Assembly: GCF_002362315.1 (NCBI RefSeq)
Contig: NZ_MTZV01000001.1
Location: 495,325 to 559,324, forward strand
Length of the DNA: 64,000 nucleotides
Direction: 5' to 3'
Source of the DNA: Paraburkholderia acidicola
GTDB lineage: Bacteria; Pseudomonadota; Gammaproteobacteria; Burkholderiales; Burkholderiaceae
In this document: one piece after another, positions 9,992 to 19,800 of the stretch
Position numbering within the stretch: position 1 is the stretch's first letter
Layout: each line of letters starts with the position of its first letter
The notes under the pieces: model-generated
Databases searched by the model: none
The model's input: only the letters and a program-made list of their open reading frames with translations
Told to the model about the DNA's origin: nothing
Position numbers and translations under genes: made by a program

Positions 9992-10472
9992 CTGCGCCCT
10001 CCTCTGCAAACGAAAAACGCATCACGATGGCGTCCTCCCGGCTGCGATGACGCGCCGGATAATAGTTTTTGCGCCGGCCGATCGACGCAAAGCCGAAGCG
10101 CTCGTAGAGCCGGATGGCCCGATGATTCGACGGCCGCACTTCGAGCAGCAAGCCGTCGAGCTTTTCCGTGTGTGTCACACGCACGGCTTCGCGCAGCAAC
10201 GTAAGTCCCGCACCCGCACCTTGCGCAGCCGGCGCAACGCACAGGTTAAGCAGATGCATTTCATCGACCACTGGCATCAGCACGCAGTAGCCGAGCAGTG
10301 TGCCGGTAACGTGCCGCAGGCAAATGCCGAGATAGCCGTTGCGCAAAGAATCCTCGAAATTACCGCGGCTCCACGGAAATTCATAGGCGACTTTTTCGAT
10401 GGCGGCGACTTCGTCCAGATCGCCCTCGGTCATCGGCGAAACGTAGCGGTCCGCGAGCAGCACGCCGCTCAT
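9978..10472 (-). CDS. rimI: Ribosomal-protein-alanine N-acetyltransferase RimI
   Basis: A 164-residue GNAT acetyltransferase. RimI acetylates the N-terminal alanine of ribosomal protein S18. The assignment rests on the GNAT motif A region (LNLCVAPAAQGAGAGLTLL), the motif LEVRPSNHRAIRLYERFGF typical of RimI, and the conserved ending EDAIVMRFSF. It follows tsaB with a 4-base ATGA overlap, the usual arrangement in many bacteria. The overlap with udg downstream indicates one polycistronic message. Confidence 0.92.
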   Translation of the reverse strand: MSGVLLADRYVSPMTEGDLDEVAAIEKVAYEFPWSRGNFEDSLRNGYLGICLRHVTGTLLGYCVLMPVVDEMHLLNLCVAPAAQGAGAGLTLLREAVRVTHTEKLDGLLLEVRPSNHRAIRLYERFGFASIGRRKNYYPARHRSREDAIVMRFSFAEEGADGAA

Positions 10473-11317
10473 CGCGTGCCCTCGCCTCGCGTAACTTTCG
10501 GCCGCGCGTTGACAGATTCGGTGGACTCAGTGGAGACAGGCGCTGCTGCAACTCCGGCGGCCTGCGCCGCTTTCGCCGCCAGCCGTTCAACCGTTGTCTG
10601 CGCCACCTTGTTGCGCACGTATTCGGGCGCCGCCTGGTCGGCCGGCACGGTGCGCCCGGCGCGAAACGCGCGCAGCGCGGCGAACGCGACCGGCACAGCA
10701 TGCGGCAACGCTTCGCCGTCGACCACGCGGGCCGCATCGCGCGCTGGCAAACGCGCGCCAAACACGGCAGCCGCATTGCCTGCGAGCGTAAACGGCGCAT
10801 CGGGCAAACCAACCTGACCGGGCGCATCGAGCGACGCCGGATGCACCGTGCGCCATTCGCCCTGCGACGCATCCCACGCATAGTCGGCCCAATAGACCTC
10901 GTCCATGCGCGCATCGAGCGCCACGAGCACGCGCGCCGCCGATGGATCGCGAGAACGCGCACGCTCCGCACAGGCGAGCAGCGTACTGACCGGCACCACG
11001 GGCCGGTCGAGCCCAAACGCGAGGCCCTGCGCGACGCCGGTTGCGGTCCGCAAACCGGTAAACGAGCCCGGCCCGGCACCGAACGCGATTGCATCGCAGG
11101 CGGAAAGCGCCAGACCCGCTTCGTCGAAAAGCTCACGAATAGCCGGCAAAAGTCGCGCACTGGACACGGCGCCGGTCGCTTCGTGGCGCACCCAGATGAG
11201 CGGATCGGAGGAAGTGGCGGCAACAGTCGAGGGAACAGACGCCGCAGAGGCGGACAGCAACGCGACCGAACAGAATTCGGTCGACGTATCGAGGGCAAGC
11301 AGCACAGTTCGAGTCAT
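10469..11317 (-). CDS. tsaB: tRNA threonylcarbamoyladenosine biosynthesis protein TsaB
   Basis: TsaB (YeaZ) partners with TsaD and TsaE to make the t6A37 modification on ANN-decoding tRNAs. The 282-residue product has the ASKHA-fold N-terminus (LLALDTSTEFCSVAL), the GAGPGSFTGLRTATGVAQGLAFG motif in two overlapping segments, and the VLVALDARMDEVYWA segment. It is longer than E. coli TsaB (231 residues) because of the C-terminal Ala-rich tail and an insertion after residue 20. ATG at 11317 is preferred over upstream codons because the protein then starts directly at the conserved strand. It is first gene of the tsaB-rimI-udg-DUF1853 operon and is divergent from the acyl-CoA-binding protein gene. 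Confidence 0.93.
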   Translation of the reverse strand: MTRTVLLALDTSTEFCSVALLSASAASVPSTVAATSSDPLIWVRHEATGAVSSARLLPAIRELFDEAGLALSACDAIAFGAGPGSFTGLRTATGVAQGLAFGLDRPVVPVSTLLACAERARSRDPSAARVLVALDARMDEVYWADYAWDASQGEWRTVHPASLDAPGQVGLPDAPFTLAGNAAAVFGARLPARDAARVVDGEALPHAVPVAFAALRAFRAGRTVPADQAAPEYVRNKVAQTTVERLAAKAAQAAGVAAAPVSTESTESVNARPKVTRGEGTR

Positions 11318-11470
11318 GGCCGCTATTGTAATGCGGCGCCTTGAATCGCCGGATGCCTGCGGTGCAGGCGCGCAACCCGAATGGTTTGGAAGGATCGCTC
11401 CAGCCTGTGTCCGGCCGTGCTTGCTATGATCGTCGGCCTTATCTTGATTGAATATGCCACGGAGAAATCG

Positions 11471-11740
11471 ATGAGCGACGTCAACGCGCTGTTCGCGCAA
11501 GCCCAGGAAGATGTCAAGCAACTGACCGAACGTCCGGGCAACCTGACGCTGCTGCGTCTGTATGCACTGTTCAAGCAGGCCACCGACGGCGACGTGCATG
11601 GCGACAAGCCCGGCTTCACCGATATCGTCGGCAAGTACAAATATGACGCGTGGGGCGCGCTGAAAGGCACCTCGCAGGACGCCGCGAAGCAGCAGTACGT
11701 CGAAGTGGTCGAGTCCCTGAAGAACGGCACGGCCACCTGA
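11471..11740 (+). CDS. Acyl-CoA-binding protein
   Basis: An 89-residue protein that matches the four-helix acyl-CoA-binding protein family (ACBP) over its whole length. Conserved elements are LYALFKQATDGD, the lysine-tyrosine-tryptophan segment KYKYDAWGALKG and the C-terminal AKQQYVEVVESL. The family binds long-chain acyl-CoA in the cytoplasm. ATG at 11471 has a GGAG ribosome-binding site ten bases upstream. It stands alone between tsaB (divergent) and the helicase leader. ACBPs are typical of eukaryotes but are also regularly found in Burkholderiales. Confidence 0.93.
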   Translation: MSDVNALFAQAQEDVKQLTERPGNLTLLRLYALFKQATDGDVHGDKPGFTDIVGKYKYDAWGALKGTSQDAAKQQYVEVVESLKNGTAT

Positions 11741-11816
11741 GACCGCCCGCAGGGCCGCCCAGCCGGCCCATTACTTACGATTTCGCGATAATCTGGCGCA
11801 GTGCAGCAAACTCCTT

Positions 11817-11822
11817 TATAAT
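11817..11822 (+). promoter_or_regulatory. Candidate -10 element of the helicase leader promoter
   Basis: Exact TATAAT match. The best-spaced -35 (11794-11799, TGGCGC) is poor, so assignment depends mainly on the -10 hexamer. No other strong promoter was noticed in the interval. Confidence 0.4.
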
Positions 11823-12019
11823 GCGGCCTGCGCTTCACTTTCTCTGTCTGGCTCGCAGTTGAGCGAATTACCGGACCTGGCCGTGCAGCGCCTAGTTGCG
11901 TTTAGCTCCAATCCAGTTTAGAACCTGTCCCCTCCTGCTTAGGCCCTCCGGGCCGTCATGTACCAGGCTGGCGACAATGCCGGAACGGCGTGTCGCATCC
12001 GATACAGCTTCTAACGAAA

Positions 12020-12055
12020 AACTTGCCGTACGCAGGCAAGTTGCCCCCGTTTTTT
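12020..12055 (+). terminator. Intrinsic-terminator-like hairpin in helicase leader
   Basis: AACTTGCC (12020-12027) pairs perfectly with GGCAAGTT (12035-12042) around a 7-base loop. GCCCCCG and then six T (12050-12055) follow. It lies 92 bases before the helicase start codon and downstream of the candidate promoter, so it could end a short leader RNA or act as an attenuator. The 7-base gap between stem and T-run makes it weaker than a canonical terminator. Confidence 0.5.
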
Positions 12056-12147
12056 GATTTGCTCGCTGCTTCTTTGCTCGCTGAATCCGACGACTTGGGT
12101 ATGCCGATTGGCGCCGACGTTTTATTCCCTGTGTTTCAAGGATTCTC

Positions 12148-13761
12148 ATGACTTCGAGCAATAATTCCAGCCCGCTGACCGCCATCGCCAACGAAGCTCT
12201 CGGCATCGACGCGCCAGTCGCAGCTGAACTCACCACCCCGGTTGTAGCGCCGATCGCAGCTGAGGCTGTCGCCCCGGCCGCCGTGCCGGAAGGTCCGACG
12301 TTCGCTTCGCTCGGCCTGTCGCCGGAAATCGTTTCGGCACTGGTTACCGCCGGCTACCAGGTCCCGACGCCGGTGCAGCAGCGCGCCATTCCCGCTGCCA
12401 TCGCCGGCCGCGACCTGATGGTCTCGAGCCCGACCGGTTCCGGCAAGACGGCAGCGTTCATGCTGCCCGCCATCGAGCGTTTCGCTCAGCTGCAAAAAAC
12501 CCAGGCGGCCCAGCCGCGTGAACCGCGCGACGCAGCAGGCGCCGATCGCCGCACGCGCCGTCCGCAACCGGTCGCCCGTCCGAGCCTGCTGGTCCTCACG
12601 CCGACCCGCGAACTCGCGATGCAGGTCACGACCGCCGCTACGACGTACGGCAAGCACCTCAAGCGCCTGCGCACCGTCAGCATTCTCGGCGGTGTCGCCT
12701 ACGGCCAGCAGTTGATGCTGCTGGCGAAGAACCCCGAAATCCTCGTGGCCACGCCGGGCCGCCTGATCGATCACCTGGAACGCGGCCGCATCGATCTGTC
12801 GCAACTGCAGATCCTCGTGCTCGACGAAGCCGACCGGATGCTCGACATGGGCTTCATCGAAGACATCGAAACGATCGTCGCCGCCACGCCGGCGTCGCGT
12901 CAAACGATGCTGTTCTCGGCCACGCTCGACGGCAAGATCAGCTCGCTGACCGGCCGTCTGCTGAAGAACCCGGAACGCATCGAGATCGTCCAGCGTCTGG
13001 AATCGGCCACGAACATTGCGCAAACCGTGCATTACGTTGACGACCGCGATCACAAGGATCGTCTGCTTGATCACCTGCTGCGCGCTGAAGGTCTTGACCA
13101 GGCTATCGTGTTCACGGCCACCAAGAGCGAAGCCGACCAGTTGGCGGGACGCCTTGCCGACGCCGGTTTCGAATCGGCAGCACTGCATGGCGATCTGCCG
13201 CAAGGCGCACGTAACCGCACGATCCGCGCCCTGCGCGAACGCCGCGTCCGCGTGCTGGTCGCCACCGATGTGGCGGCTCGCGGGATCGACATCCCCGGCA
13301 TCACGCACGTGTTCAACTACGATCTGCCGAAGTTCGCCGAAGACTACGTGCACCGTATCGGCCGTACCGGCCGTGCAGGTCGCTCGGGCATCGCCGTGAG
13401 CCTCGTCCATCACGCCGAACAGGGCGCGCTGAAGCGCATCGAGCGCTTCGTGCGCACGACGCTGGCCGTCAATGTCATCGTCGGGTTCGAACCGCGCAAG
13501 TCGGCACCGGCCGGCGGCGGTCGCCCCGGCTTTGGCGGCCGTGGCCGTCCGGGCGGCAGCACCAATGGCAGCGGCCGTCGTTTCGGCAATGGCAGCAGCA
13601 AGCCGGCTGGCAGCACCGCCGGTGCACGCACCGGTAGCGGCAACAGCTGGGGCAGCAAGCCGGCTGGCAGCGGCTCGCGCGAAGGCTACGGCGGCTCGCG
13701 TGACGGTGGCTACGGCGCACGCCGCAGCGACGGTCCGCGTACCGCACGACGCGGCAGCTAA
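12148..13761 (+). CDS. DEAD-box ATP-dependent RNA helicase (RhlE-like)
   Basis: A 537-residue cytoplasmic RNA helicase. All core motifs are visible: Q motif (GYQVPTPVQQRAIP), motif I SPTGSGKTA, Ia PTRELAMQV, II DEADRMLDMG, III SATL, V ATDVAARGIDIPG and VI HRIGRTGRAGRSG. The first 50 residues are Ala/Pro/Val rich. After about residue 450 there is a Gly/Ser/Arg-rich tail with GGRGRPGG, two SKPAGS repeats and several YGG segments, an RNA-binding low-complexity type. The overall type is RhlE/DbpA-like and most similar to RhlE; the exact orthologue is not assigned. The long leader with a hairpin suggests regulation after initiation, for example by cold or by the helicase itself. Confidence 0.93.
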   Translation: MTSSNNSSPLTAIANEALGIDAPVAAELTTPVVAPIAAEAVAPAAVPEGPTFASLGLSPEIVSALVTAGYQVPTPVQQRAIPAAIAGRDLMVSSPTGSGKTAAFMLPAIERFAQLQKTQAAQPREPRDAAGADRRTRRPQPVARPSLLVLTPTRELAMQVTTAATTYGKHLKRLRTVSILGGVAYGQQLMLLAKNPEILVATPGRLIDHLERGRIDLSQLQILVLDEADRMLDMGFIEDIETIVAATPASRQTMLFSATLDGKISSLTGRLLKNPERIEIVQRLESATNIAQTVHYVDDRDHKDRLLDHLLRAEGLDQAIVFTATKSEADQLAGRLADAGFESAALHGDLPQGARNRTIRALRERRVRVLVATDVAARGIDIPGITHVFNYDLPKFAEDYVHRIGRTGRAGRSGIAVSLVHHAEQGALKRIERFVRTTLAVNVIVGFEPRKSAPAGGGRPGFGGRGRPGGSTNGSGRRFGNGSSKPAGSTAGARTGSGNSWGSKPAGSGSREGYGGSRDGGYGARRSDGPRTARRGS

Positions 13762-13822
13762 GCAATATCTATCGGGTAGCGCGACCGGCGGACTTACCGC
13801 CGTCGCGCCCCGCTAAAAGAAG

Positions 13823-13850
13823 AACCGGTGCTCCTGCGCCGGTTTTTTTT
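13823..13850 (+). terminator. Intrinsic terminator of helicase gene
   Basis: AACCGG (13823-13828) pairs with CCGGTT (13839-13844), extended inward by a G-T and a G-C pair. It is followed by a run of eight T (13843-13850), partly shared with the stem. It lies about 60 bases after the helicase stop codon. Confidence 0.85.
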
Positions 13851-13979
13851 CGCCTCCGCGCGCATTTCACAATGTGGAAAATTTTTTTGATCCGTGAAAA
13901 ATCGTGTTGCGTGGCACAAGAAGGGCTATTGCGAGATGGAAAATGTCTTTTCTCAATGTGAAATAAAATTCATAACACA

Positions 13980-13993
13980 TTGATTTATATCAA
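13980..13993. promoter_or_regulatory. Candidate Anr/FNR binding site upstream of aceA
   Basis: TTGATTTATATCAA matches the FNR/Anr consensus TTGAT-N4-ATCAA at all ten defined positions. It lies 170 bases upstream of the aceA start in the AT-rich control region. Function is inferred from the motif only. Confidence 0.6.
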
Positions 13994-14162
13994 TTAAAAA
14001 TAGAAGAAAAAGCACCTCCTGGCGCTGTCCCGGATCAGGTGATTTGCCTAGACTCTTATATAAGACTTCACGAAACAAAACGCCTCCGGCGCCACCGTCT
14101 CGTAGAACTTCGTAGAAGACAGCATCCACCGATCCACTTTCACCGCAATCCAGGAGCGCACC

Positions 14163-15467
<1,305 letters not shown>

Positions 15468-15705
15468 CGCGGTTCGTCGTTCAGAAAACGACAGCACGCG
15501 ACAAGGCGCTGCATGAGCGGCCTCGCAGAAGGCCGCCGTCAGGGAGGGTGATGGCCCCGTACCACGGGTGCTGTCACGGAATCTGGGAGGAAGCGGTGCG
15601 ACACAACGCACCGTGACTGAGGAAACGCGCGCTGGCGGCAACGTCGGCGCGCACCCTCACCTTCACTTCAAACCGGACACGGATGTCGCGCACGCCCGCA
15701 CATCG

Positions 15706-16140
15706 TTATCGATAGACAATTACCGGAATCTTCGTATGCGTGAGCACCCGCTGGGTCTCGCTGCCGATCAGCAGGCTGCCGAGGCCGCGCCGCCCGTGCG
15801 ACGCCATGAAGATCACATCGCAACCGCCCTGCTCGGCGGCTTCGATAATGCCGAGATACGGCGACGGATGCACACTGGTCTGACTGCTGAACGACACGCC
15901 CGCTTCGCGCGCGGCCGTTTCGATTTCCTGCAGATGCAGGCGCGCCTCGCGCTCGCTGCGCTCCTGAAAATCGAACGGCGGCTCGATCACGACATCGGAA
16001 AACGGCGAGTACGGATATTGCGGCAGACACGCGTACGCGGTGACGCGTGCGCCGACGGTGCGCGCGAGATCGATGGCGCCGTCGATCGCTTTTCTCGACA
16101 GATCCGAACCGTCGGTTGGAACCAGGATGTGCGTGAACAT
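15706..16140 (-). CDS. Universal stress protein (UspA family)
   Basis: A 144-residue single-domain Usp. It opens with MFTHILVPTDGSDLSRKA, the usual Usp start. It ends with SHGRRGLGSLLIGSETQRVL and IPVIVYR, which carries the G-2x-G-9x-G(S) ATP-binding signature, so it is probably the ATP-binding type. ATG at 16140 is chosen over upstream codons because the upstream frame is basic and not Usp-like. It lies between aceA and a LysR regulator; the link to carbon-starvation metabolism is contextual only. Confidence 0.92.
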   Translation of the reverse strand: MFTHILVPTDGSDLSRKAIDGAIDLARTVGARVTAYACLPQYPYSPFSDVVIEPPFDFQERSEREARLHLQEIETAAREAGVSFSSQTSVHPSPYLGIIEAAEQGGCDVIFMASHGRRGLGSLLIGSETQRVLTHTKIPVIVYR

Positions 16141-16287
16141 GATGCCCTCCGTCGCCAGATGGGACCACAGCCTGTCCGCGACGACCGTCGCGCCAGGGTC
16201 AGGGTGCGGATGCCGCCCCTTCTTCTTGATTGTAGTGCGCAGGAACGGATTGCAACTTGCTGTGGCGAACGCGCGGCATGGGCACAA

Positions 16288-17190
16288 TCAGTCCCAGTAG
16301 GCCGAATTGCTGTAGGTATGCTTCAGAAAATCGAGGAAGAGCCGCACGCGCAACGGCAAATGACGGCGCTGCGGAAACACGGCGTGGATGCCGATCGGCG
16401 GTGCGGCGAATTCGTCGAGCACACTGACCAGCCGCCCCGCTGCAATATCGCTGCCAACCTCCCACCACGAACGCCACGCCAGTCCGTGTCCTTCGAGACA
16501 CCATTCGTGCAGCACGGCCCCGTCCGAGCACTCCATCGTGCCGGACACCTTGATCGACACGACCTTGCCGTCCTGCTCGAAAGTCCAGCCGCGCTGCTGG
16601 TTGGCACTTGCGCCGAGCGCGAGGCAGTTGTGATGCGCGAGATCGCCGAGCGTGCGCGGTGCACCGCGGCGCGCGAGATAAGCCGGCGACGCGACGCACA
16701 CACGCCGGTTCTCGCCAAGCCGCAGCGACACCAGCGACGAATCCGGCAGTTCGCCCAGCCGCACCGCGCAATCGAAGCCCTCGTTGACGAGATCGACCAT
16801 CCGGTCGGACAGATCGAGCGTGATCGATACGTCGGGATGGGCGACCGTGAACGCCGGCACCAGCGGCGCGACGTGCCGCCGGCCGAAACCCGCCGGCGCG
16901 GAAACGCGCAGATGGCCGCTCGCCTTCACGCCGCCCGCCGAAACGCTGGCCTCGGCGTTCTGCATGTCGTGAATCACGCGCTGGCAGTCTTCGAGGAACG
17001 CGGAGCCTTCGAACGTCAGCGTGATACGACGCGTCGTGCGCACCAGCAGCTTTACGCCGAGCCGCTCCTCGAGCGCGTCGATACGACGCCCGATGATGGC
17101 CGGTGCGACGCCCTCCGCCTGCGCCGCCGCCGACAGGCTGCCGCGCGCCGCAACGGTCACGAAAGTTTCGATCTGCTTGAAGCGGTCCAT
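16288..17190 (-). CDS. LysR-type transcriptional regulator
   Basis: A 300-residue LysR family regulator. The N-terminal winged helix-turn-helix is clear (MDRFKQIETFVTVAARGSLS, then AAAQAEGVAPAIIGRRIDALEERLG). An effector domain begins around residue 90 (GHLRVSAPAGFGRRHVAPLV). ATG at 17190 is used; upstream residues of the open frame do not resemble the family. It is divergent from the haloacid dehalogenase gene with 152 bases between them. In this family that arrangement often means control of the divergent gene, so a role in regulating the dehalogenase or aceB is a reasonable guess. Confidence 0.92.
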   Translation of the reverse strand: MDRFKQIETFVTVAARGSLSAAAQAEGVAPAIIGRRIDALEERLGVKLLVRTTRRITLTFEGSAFLEDCQRVIHDMQNAEASVSAGGVKASGHLRVSAPAGFGRRHVAPLVPAFTVAHPDVSITLDLSDRMVDLVNEGFDCAVRLGELPDSSLVSLRLGENRRVCVASPAYLARRGAPRTLGDLAHHNCLALGASANQQRGWTFEQDGKVVSIKVSGTMECSDGAVLHEWCLEGHGLAWRSWWEVGSDIAAGRLVSVLDEFAAPPIGIHAVFPQRRHLPLRVRLFLDFLKHTYSNSAYWD

Positions 17191-17342
17191 GGGGGAAGCG
17201 AACCCGGGCGGGCACGCGGTTATCGATCTGCGCGTCAGATTAGGTGTGTAAAAGTAAAAGATCAAGTGATGTTTAGGGTCTTTTTTAGCATCAACGATCA
17301 CTAATACAATCCGTCTTGACCTCTAATACGGAGTGCACGGCT

Positions 17343-18104
17343 ATGTCGGCCATAACGACACCTCTCCCCAAGGCAGTGATCTTCGACGCGTACGGCACGT
17401 TGTTCGACGTGCATTCGGTCGTCGCGGCGGCGGAGCAGATGTTTCCAGGCCACGGCGACGCGCTCTCGCAGTTGTGGCGGCAAAAACAGATCGAATACAC
17501 GCAGTTGCGCACGCTCGCCGATCCGGCCGGCACGCACTACCAGCCGTTCTGGAACATCACACTCGATGCGCTGCGCTACGCGGCGCGCAGGCTCAGCCTC
17601 ACGCTCAACAGCGCAGCGGAAAAGCGCCTGATGGACGAATACGCGTGCCTGTCCGCCTTTCCCGACGCCGTACCGGTGCTGCACCGCCTGCGCGCGTTGC
17701 CGGCGCTCGGACTCGCGATCCTGTCCAACGGCAATCCGCAGATGCTCGACATCGCCATCAAGAGCGCCGGCATGACGGGCCTGTTCGATCGCGTGCTCTC
17801 CGTCGATACCGTGCGCGCCTACAAGCCGGCACCGGCCGCCTATGCGCTCGGCACCCACGCGTTCGCAGCGAACGCGCGCGAGATCGTGTTCGTCTCGTCG
17901 AACGGCTGGGACGTTACCGGCGCAAACTGGTTCGGCTACACGACGTTCTGGATCAATCGCCAGCGGCTGCCAGCCGAAGAACTCGGCGTCATGCCGCACG
18001 GCACCGGTAGCGGCATGGCCGAGCTGTTCGATTTTCTGGAAACGCTCGCATCACCATCATCAGGCAAAACTTCCGACCGCACACGCCACAGCCATGGCGC
18101 GTGA
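17343..18104 (+). CDS. (S)-2-haloacid dehalogenase, type II (HAD superfamily)
   Basis: A 253-residue HAD hydrolase. The nucleophile motif is VIFDAYGTLFDV, motif II is ILSNGNPQML, and the KPAPAAYALG lysine and the SSNGWDVTGANWFG acidic/aromatic motif are those of L-2-haloacid dehalogenases. The expected reaction is hydrolysis of 2-haloacids to 2-hydroxyacids. Haloacetate would give glycolate, which can be oxidised to glyoxylate, so its place next to aceB makes metabolic sense. ATG at 17343 has a GGAG site 9 bases upstream. It is divergent from the LysR gene and 70 bases before aceB, probably in one unit with it. Confidence 0.88.
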   Translation: MSAITTPLPKAVIFDAYGTLFDVHSVVAAAEQMFPGHGDALSQLWRQKQIEYTQLRTLADPAGTHYQPFWNITLDALRYAARRLSLTLNSAAEKRLMDEYACLSAFPDAVPVLHRLRALPALGLAILSNGNPQMLDIAIKSAGMTGLFDRVLSVDTVRAYKPAPAAYALGTHAFAANAREIVFVSSNGWDVTGANWFGYTTFWINRQRLPAEELGVMPHGTGSGMAELFDFLETLASPSSGKTSDRTRHSHGA

Positions 18105-18174
18105 GACTCCCACCACCGACACTCAACGACGCATTCATTCGCATCTTTGCAATCTGACCGACCAAGGAGAAATC

Positions 18175-19767
18175 ATGGCGAACACCCTCTCGCTGCCACA
18201 AGGCGTGCAAATCACCGCGGACATCGCGCCCGGCTTCGAAACGATCCTGACTACCGAAGCCCTCGAACTCGTCGCGAAGCTGCATCGCGCGTTTGAACCG
18301 CGCCGCCAGGAACTGCTGAAGCTGCGCGTCGGGCGCACGAAGCGCCTCGACGCCGGCGAGCGTCCCGACTTCCTCGCTGACACGAAGAGCGTGCGCGACG
18401 CCGACTGGACGATTGCGCCGCTGCCGCAAGCGCTCGAGTGCCGGCGTGTCGAGATCACGGGTCCGGTCGAACGCAAGATGATCATCAATGCGCTGAACTC
18501 GGGCGCCGATTCGTACATGACCGACTTCGAAGATTCCAACACGCCGAACTGGGACAACCAGATCACGGGCCAGTTGAATCTGAAGGAAGCGGTACGCGGC
18601 ACGATTTCGCTCGAACAGAACGGCAAGTCGTACAAGCTCAACGACAAGGTCGCCACGCTGATCGTGCGGCCGCGCGGCTGGCATCTCGACGAAAAGCACG
18701 TGACCGTCGACGGTCAACGTGTCTCGGGGGGCGTGTTCGATTTCGCGCTGTTCCTGTTCCACAACGCGAAGGAACAACTCGCGCGCGGTGCAGGCCCGTA
18801 CTTCTATCTGCCGAAGCTCGAGAGCCATCTTGAAGCGCGTCTGTGGAACGACGTGTTCATCGCTGCGCAGGAAACGGTCGGCATTCCGCGCGGCACGATC
18901 CGCGCAACGGTGCTGATCGAAACGATCCTCGCCGCCTTCGAAATGGACGAGATCCTGTACGAGCTGCGCGAGCACAGCTCCGGGCTGAATGCCGGCCGCT
19001 GGGACTACATCTTCTCGGCGATCAAGAAGTTCAAGAACGACAAGGACTTCTGCCTGGCTGACCGCGCGCAGATCACGATGACCGTGCCGTTCATGCGCGC
19101 CTACGCGCTGCAGTTGCTGAAGACCTGCCATCGCCGCAATGCGCCGGCGATCGGTGGGATGAGCGCGCTGATTCCGATCAAGAACGATCCGGCAGCTAAC
19201 GACAAGGCCATGGGCGGCGTCCGCTCGGACAAGGCACGCGATGCCGGCGACGGCTACGACGGCGGTTGGGTCGCGCACCCGGGGCTCGTGCCGATCGCGA
19301 TGGAGGAGTTCGTCAAGGTGCTCGGCGACAAGCCGAACCAGATCGCCAAGCAACGCGGCGATGTGCAGGTGAGCCCGGCCGATCTGCTCGACTTCCGCCC
19401 CGAAGCACCGATCACCGAAACGGGTCTGCGCAACAACATCAATGTCGGCATCCACTACCTGGGCTCGTGGCTCACGGGCAATGGCTGCGTACCGATCCAC
19501 AACCTGATGGAAGACGCCGCGACCGCCGAGATCTCGCGCTCGCAGGTGTGGCAATGGATCCGCTCGTCGAAGGGCACGCTCGACGATGGCCGCAAGGTCA
19601 CCGCGGCACTGGTCGGCGATCTGATCCAGCAGGAACTTGCGAAGGTGAAGCAGGCGGTGGGCGGCGATACGCAGCCGTATGAACGCGCTGCGCAGATCTT
19701 CGAACAGATGTCGACGTCGGAACAGTTCACCGAATTCCTGACGCTGCCGCTGTACGAGGAAATCTGA
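18175..19767 (+). CDS. aceB: Malate synthase A
   Basis: Condenses glyoxylate with acetyl-CoA to malate, completing the glyoxylate shunt. The 530-residue length fits the A isoform. Visible motifs are DSYMTDFEDSNTPNWDN, the malate synthase signature region GPYFYLPKLESHLEARLW, IRATVLIETILAAFEMDEI and GGWVAHPGL. ATG at 18175 follows AAGGAG. An open frame further upstream overlaps the dehalogenase and is an artefact. A very strong terminator follows 34 bases after the stop. Confidence 0.97.
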   Translation: MANTLSLPQGVQITADIAPGFETILTTEALELVAKLHRAFEPRRQELLKLRVGRTKRLDAGERPDFLADTKSVRDADWTIAPLPQALECRRVEITGPVERKMIINALNSGADSYMTDFEDSNTPNWDNQITGQLNLKEAVRGTISLEQNGKSYKLNDKVATLIVRPRGWHLDEKHVTVDGQRVSGGVFDFALFLFHNAKEQLARGAGPYFYLPKLESHLEARLWNDVFIAAQETVGIPRGTIRATVLIETILAAFEMDEILYELREHSSGLNAGRWDYIFSAIKKFKNDKDFCLADRAQITMTVPFMRAYALQLLKTCHRRNAPAIGGMSALIPIKNDPAANDKAMGGVRSDKARDAGDGYDGGWVAHPGLVPIAMEEFVKVLGDKPNQIAKQRGDVQVSPADLLDFRPEAPITETGLRNNINVGIHYLGSWLTGNGCVPIHNLMEDAATAEISRSQVWQWIRSSKGTLDDGRKVTAALVGDLIQQELAKVKQAVGGDTQPYERAAQIFEQMSTSEQFTEFLTLPLYEEI

Positions 19768-19800
19768 TTGGGGCTGTTGTAGCGCTCTGGTACGGCCGAT

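Larger units (their letters stand above)
11741..12147 (+). other. Intergenic/leader region upstream of the helicase gene
   Basis: This 407-base stretch contains no convincing ORF. A TATAAT hexamer lies at 11817-11822, but with only a weak -35 match (TGGCGC at 17-base spacing). If it is used, transcripts begin near 11829 and run about 320 bases before the helicase ATG. A hairpin followed by a T-run (12020-12055) lies within that leader. Confidence 0.5.
13762..14162 (+). other. AT-rich intergenic region carrying helicase terminator and aceA control region
   Basis: No ORF is supported in this 401-base stretch. The first part holds the helicase terminator. Positions 13865-14010 are clearly more AT-rich than the rest of the window and hold an Anr/FNR-type palindrome. 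A palindromic TTATATAA at 14056-14063 is a possible -10 region. The aceA ribosome-binding region (CAGGAGCG) lies just before 14163. Confidence 0.6.

Noticed and set aside
13911..13926. Possible sigma-54 promoter (TGGCAC then GG-N10-GC) upstream of aceA
   Set aside because: The -24 element fits but the -12 element lacks the TT of TTGC, so the match is too weak to annotate.
15517..15536. Hairpin after aceA as a terminator
   Set aside because: The 7-bp stem has no T-run; it is mentioned with aceA but not called a terminator.
15568..17304. 578-codon plus-strand open frame spanning usp and lysR
   Set aside because: It runs antisense across two well-supported genes and has a composition typical of shadows.
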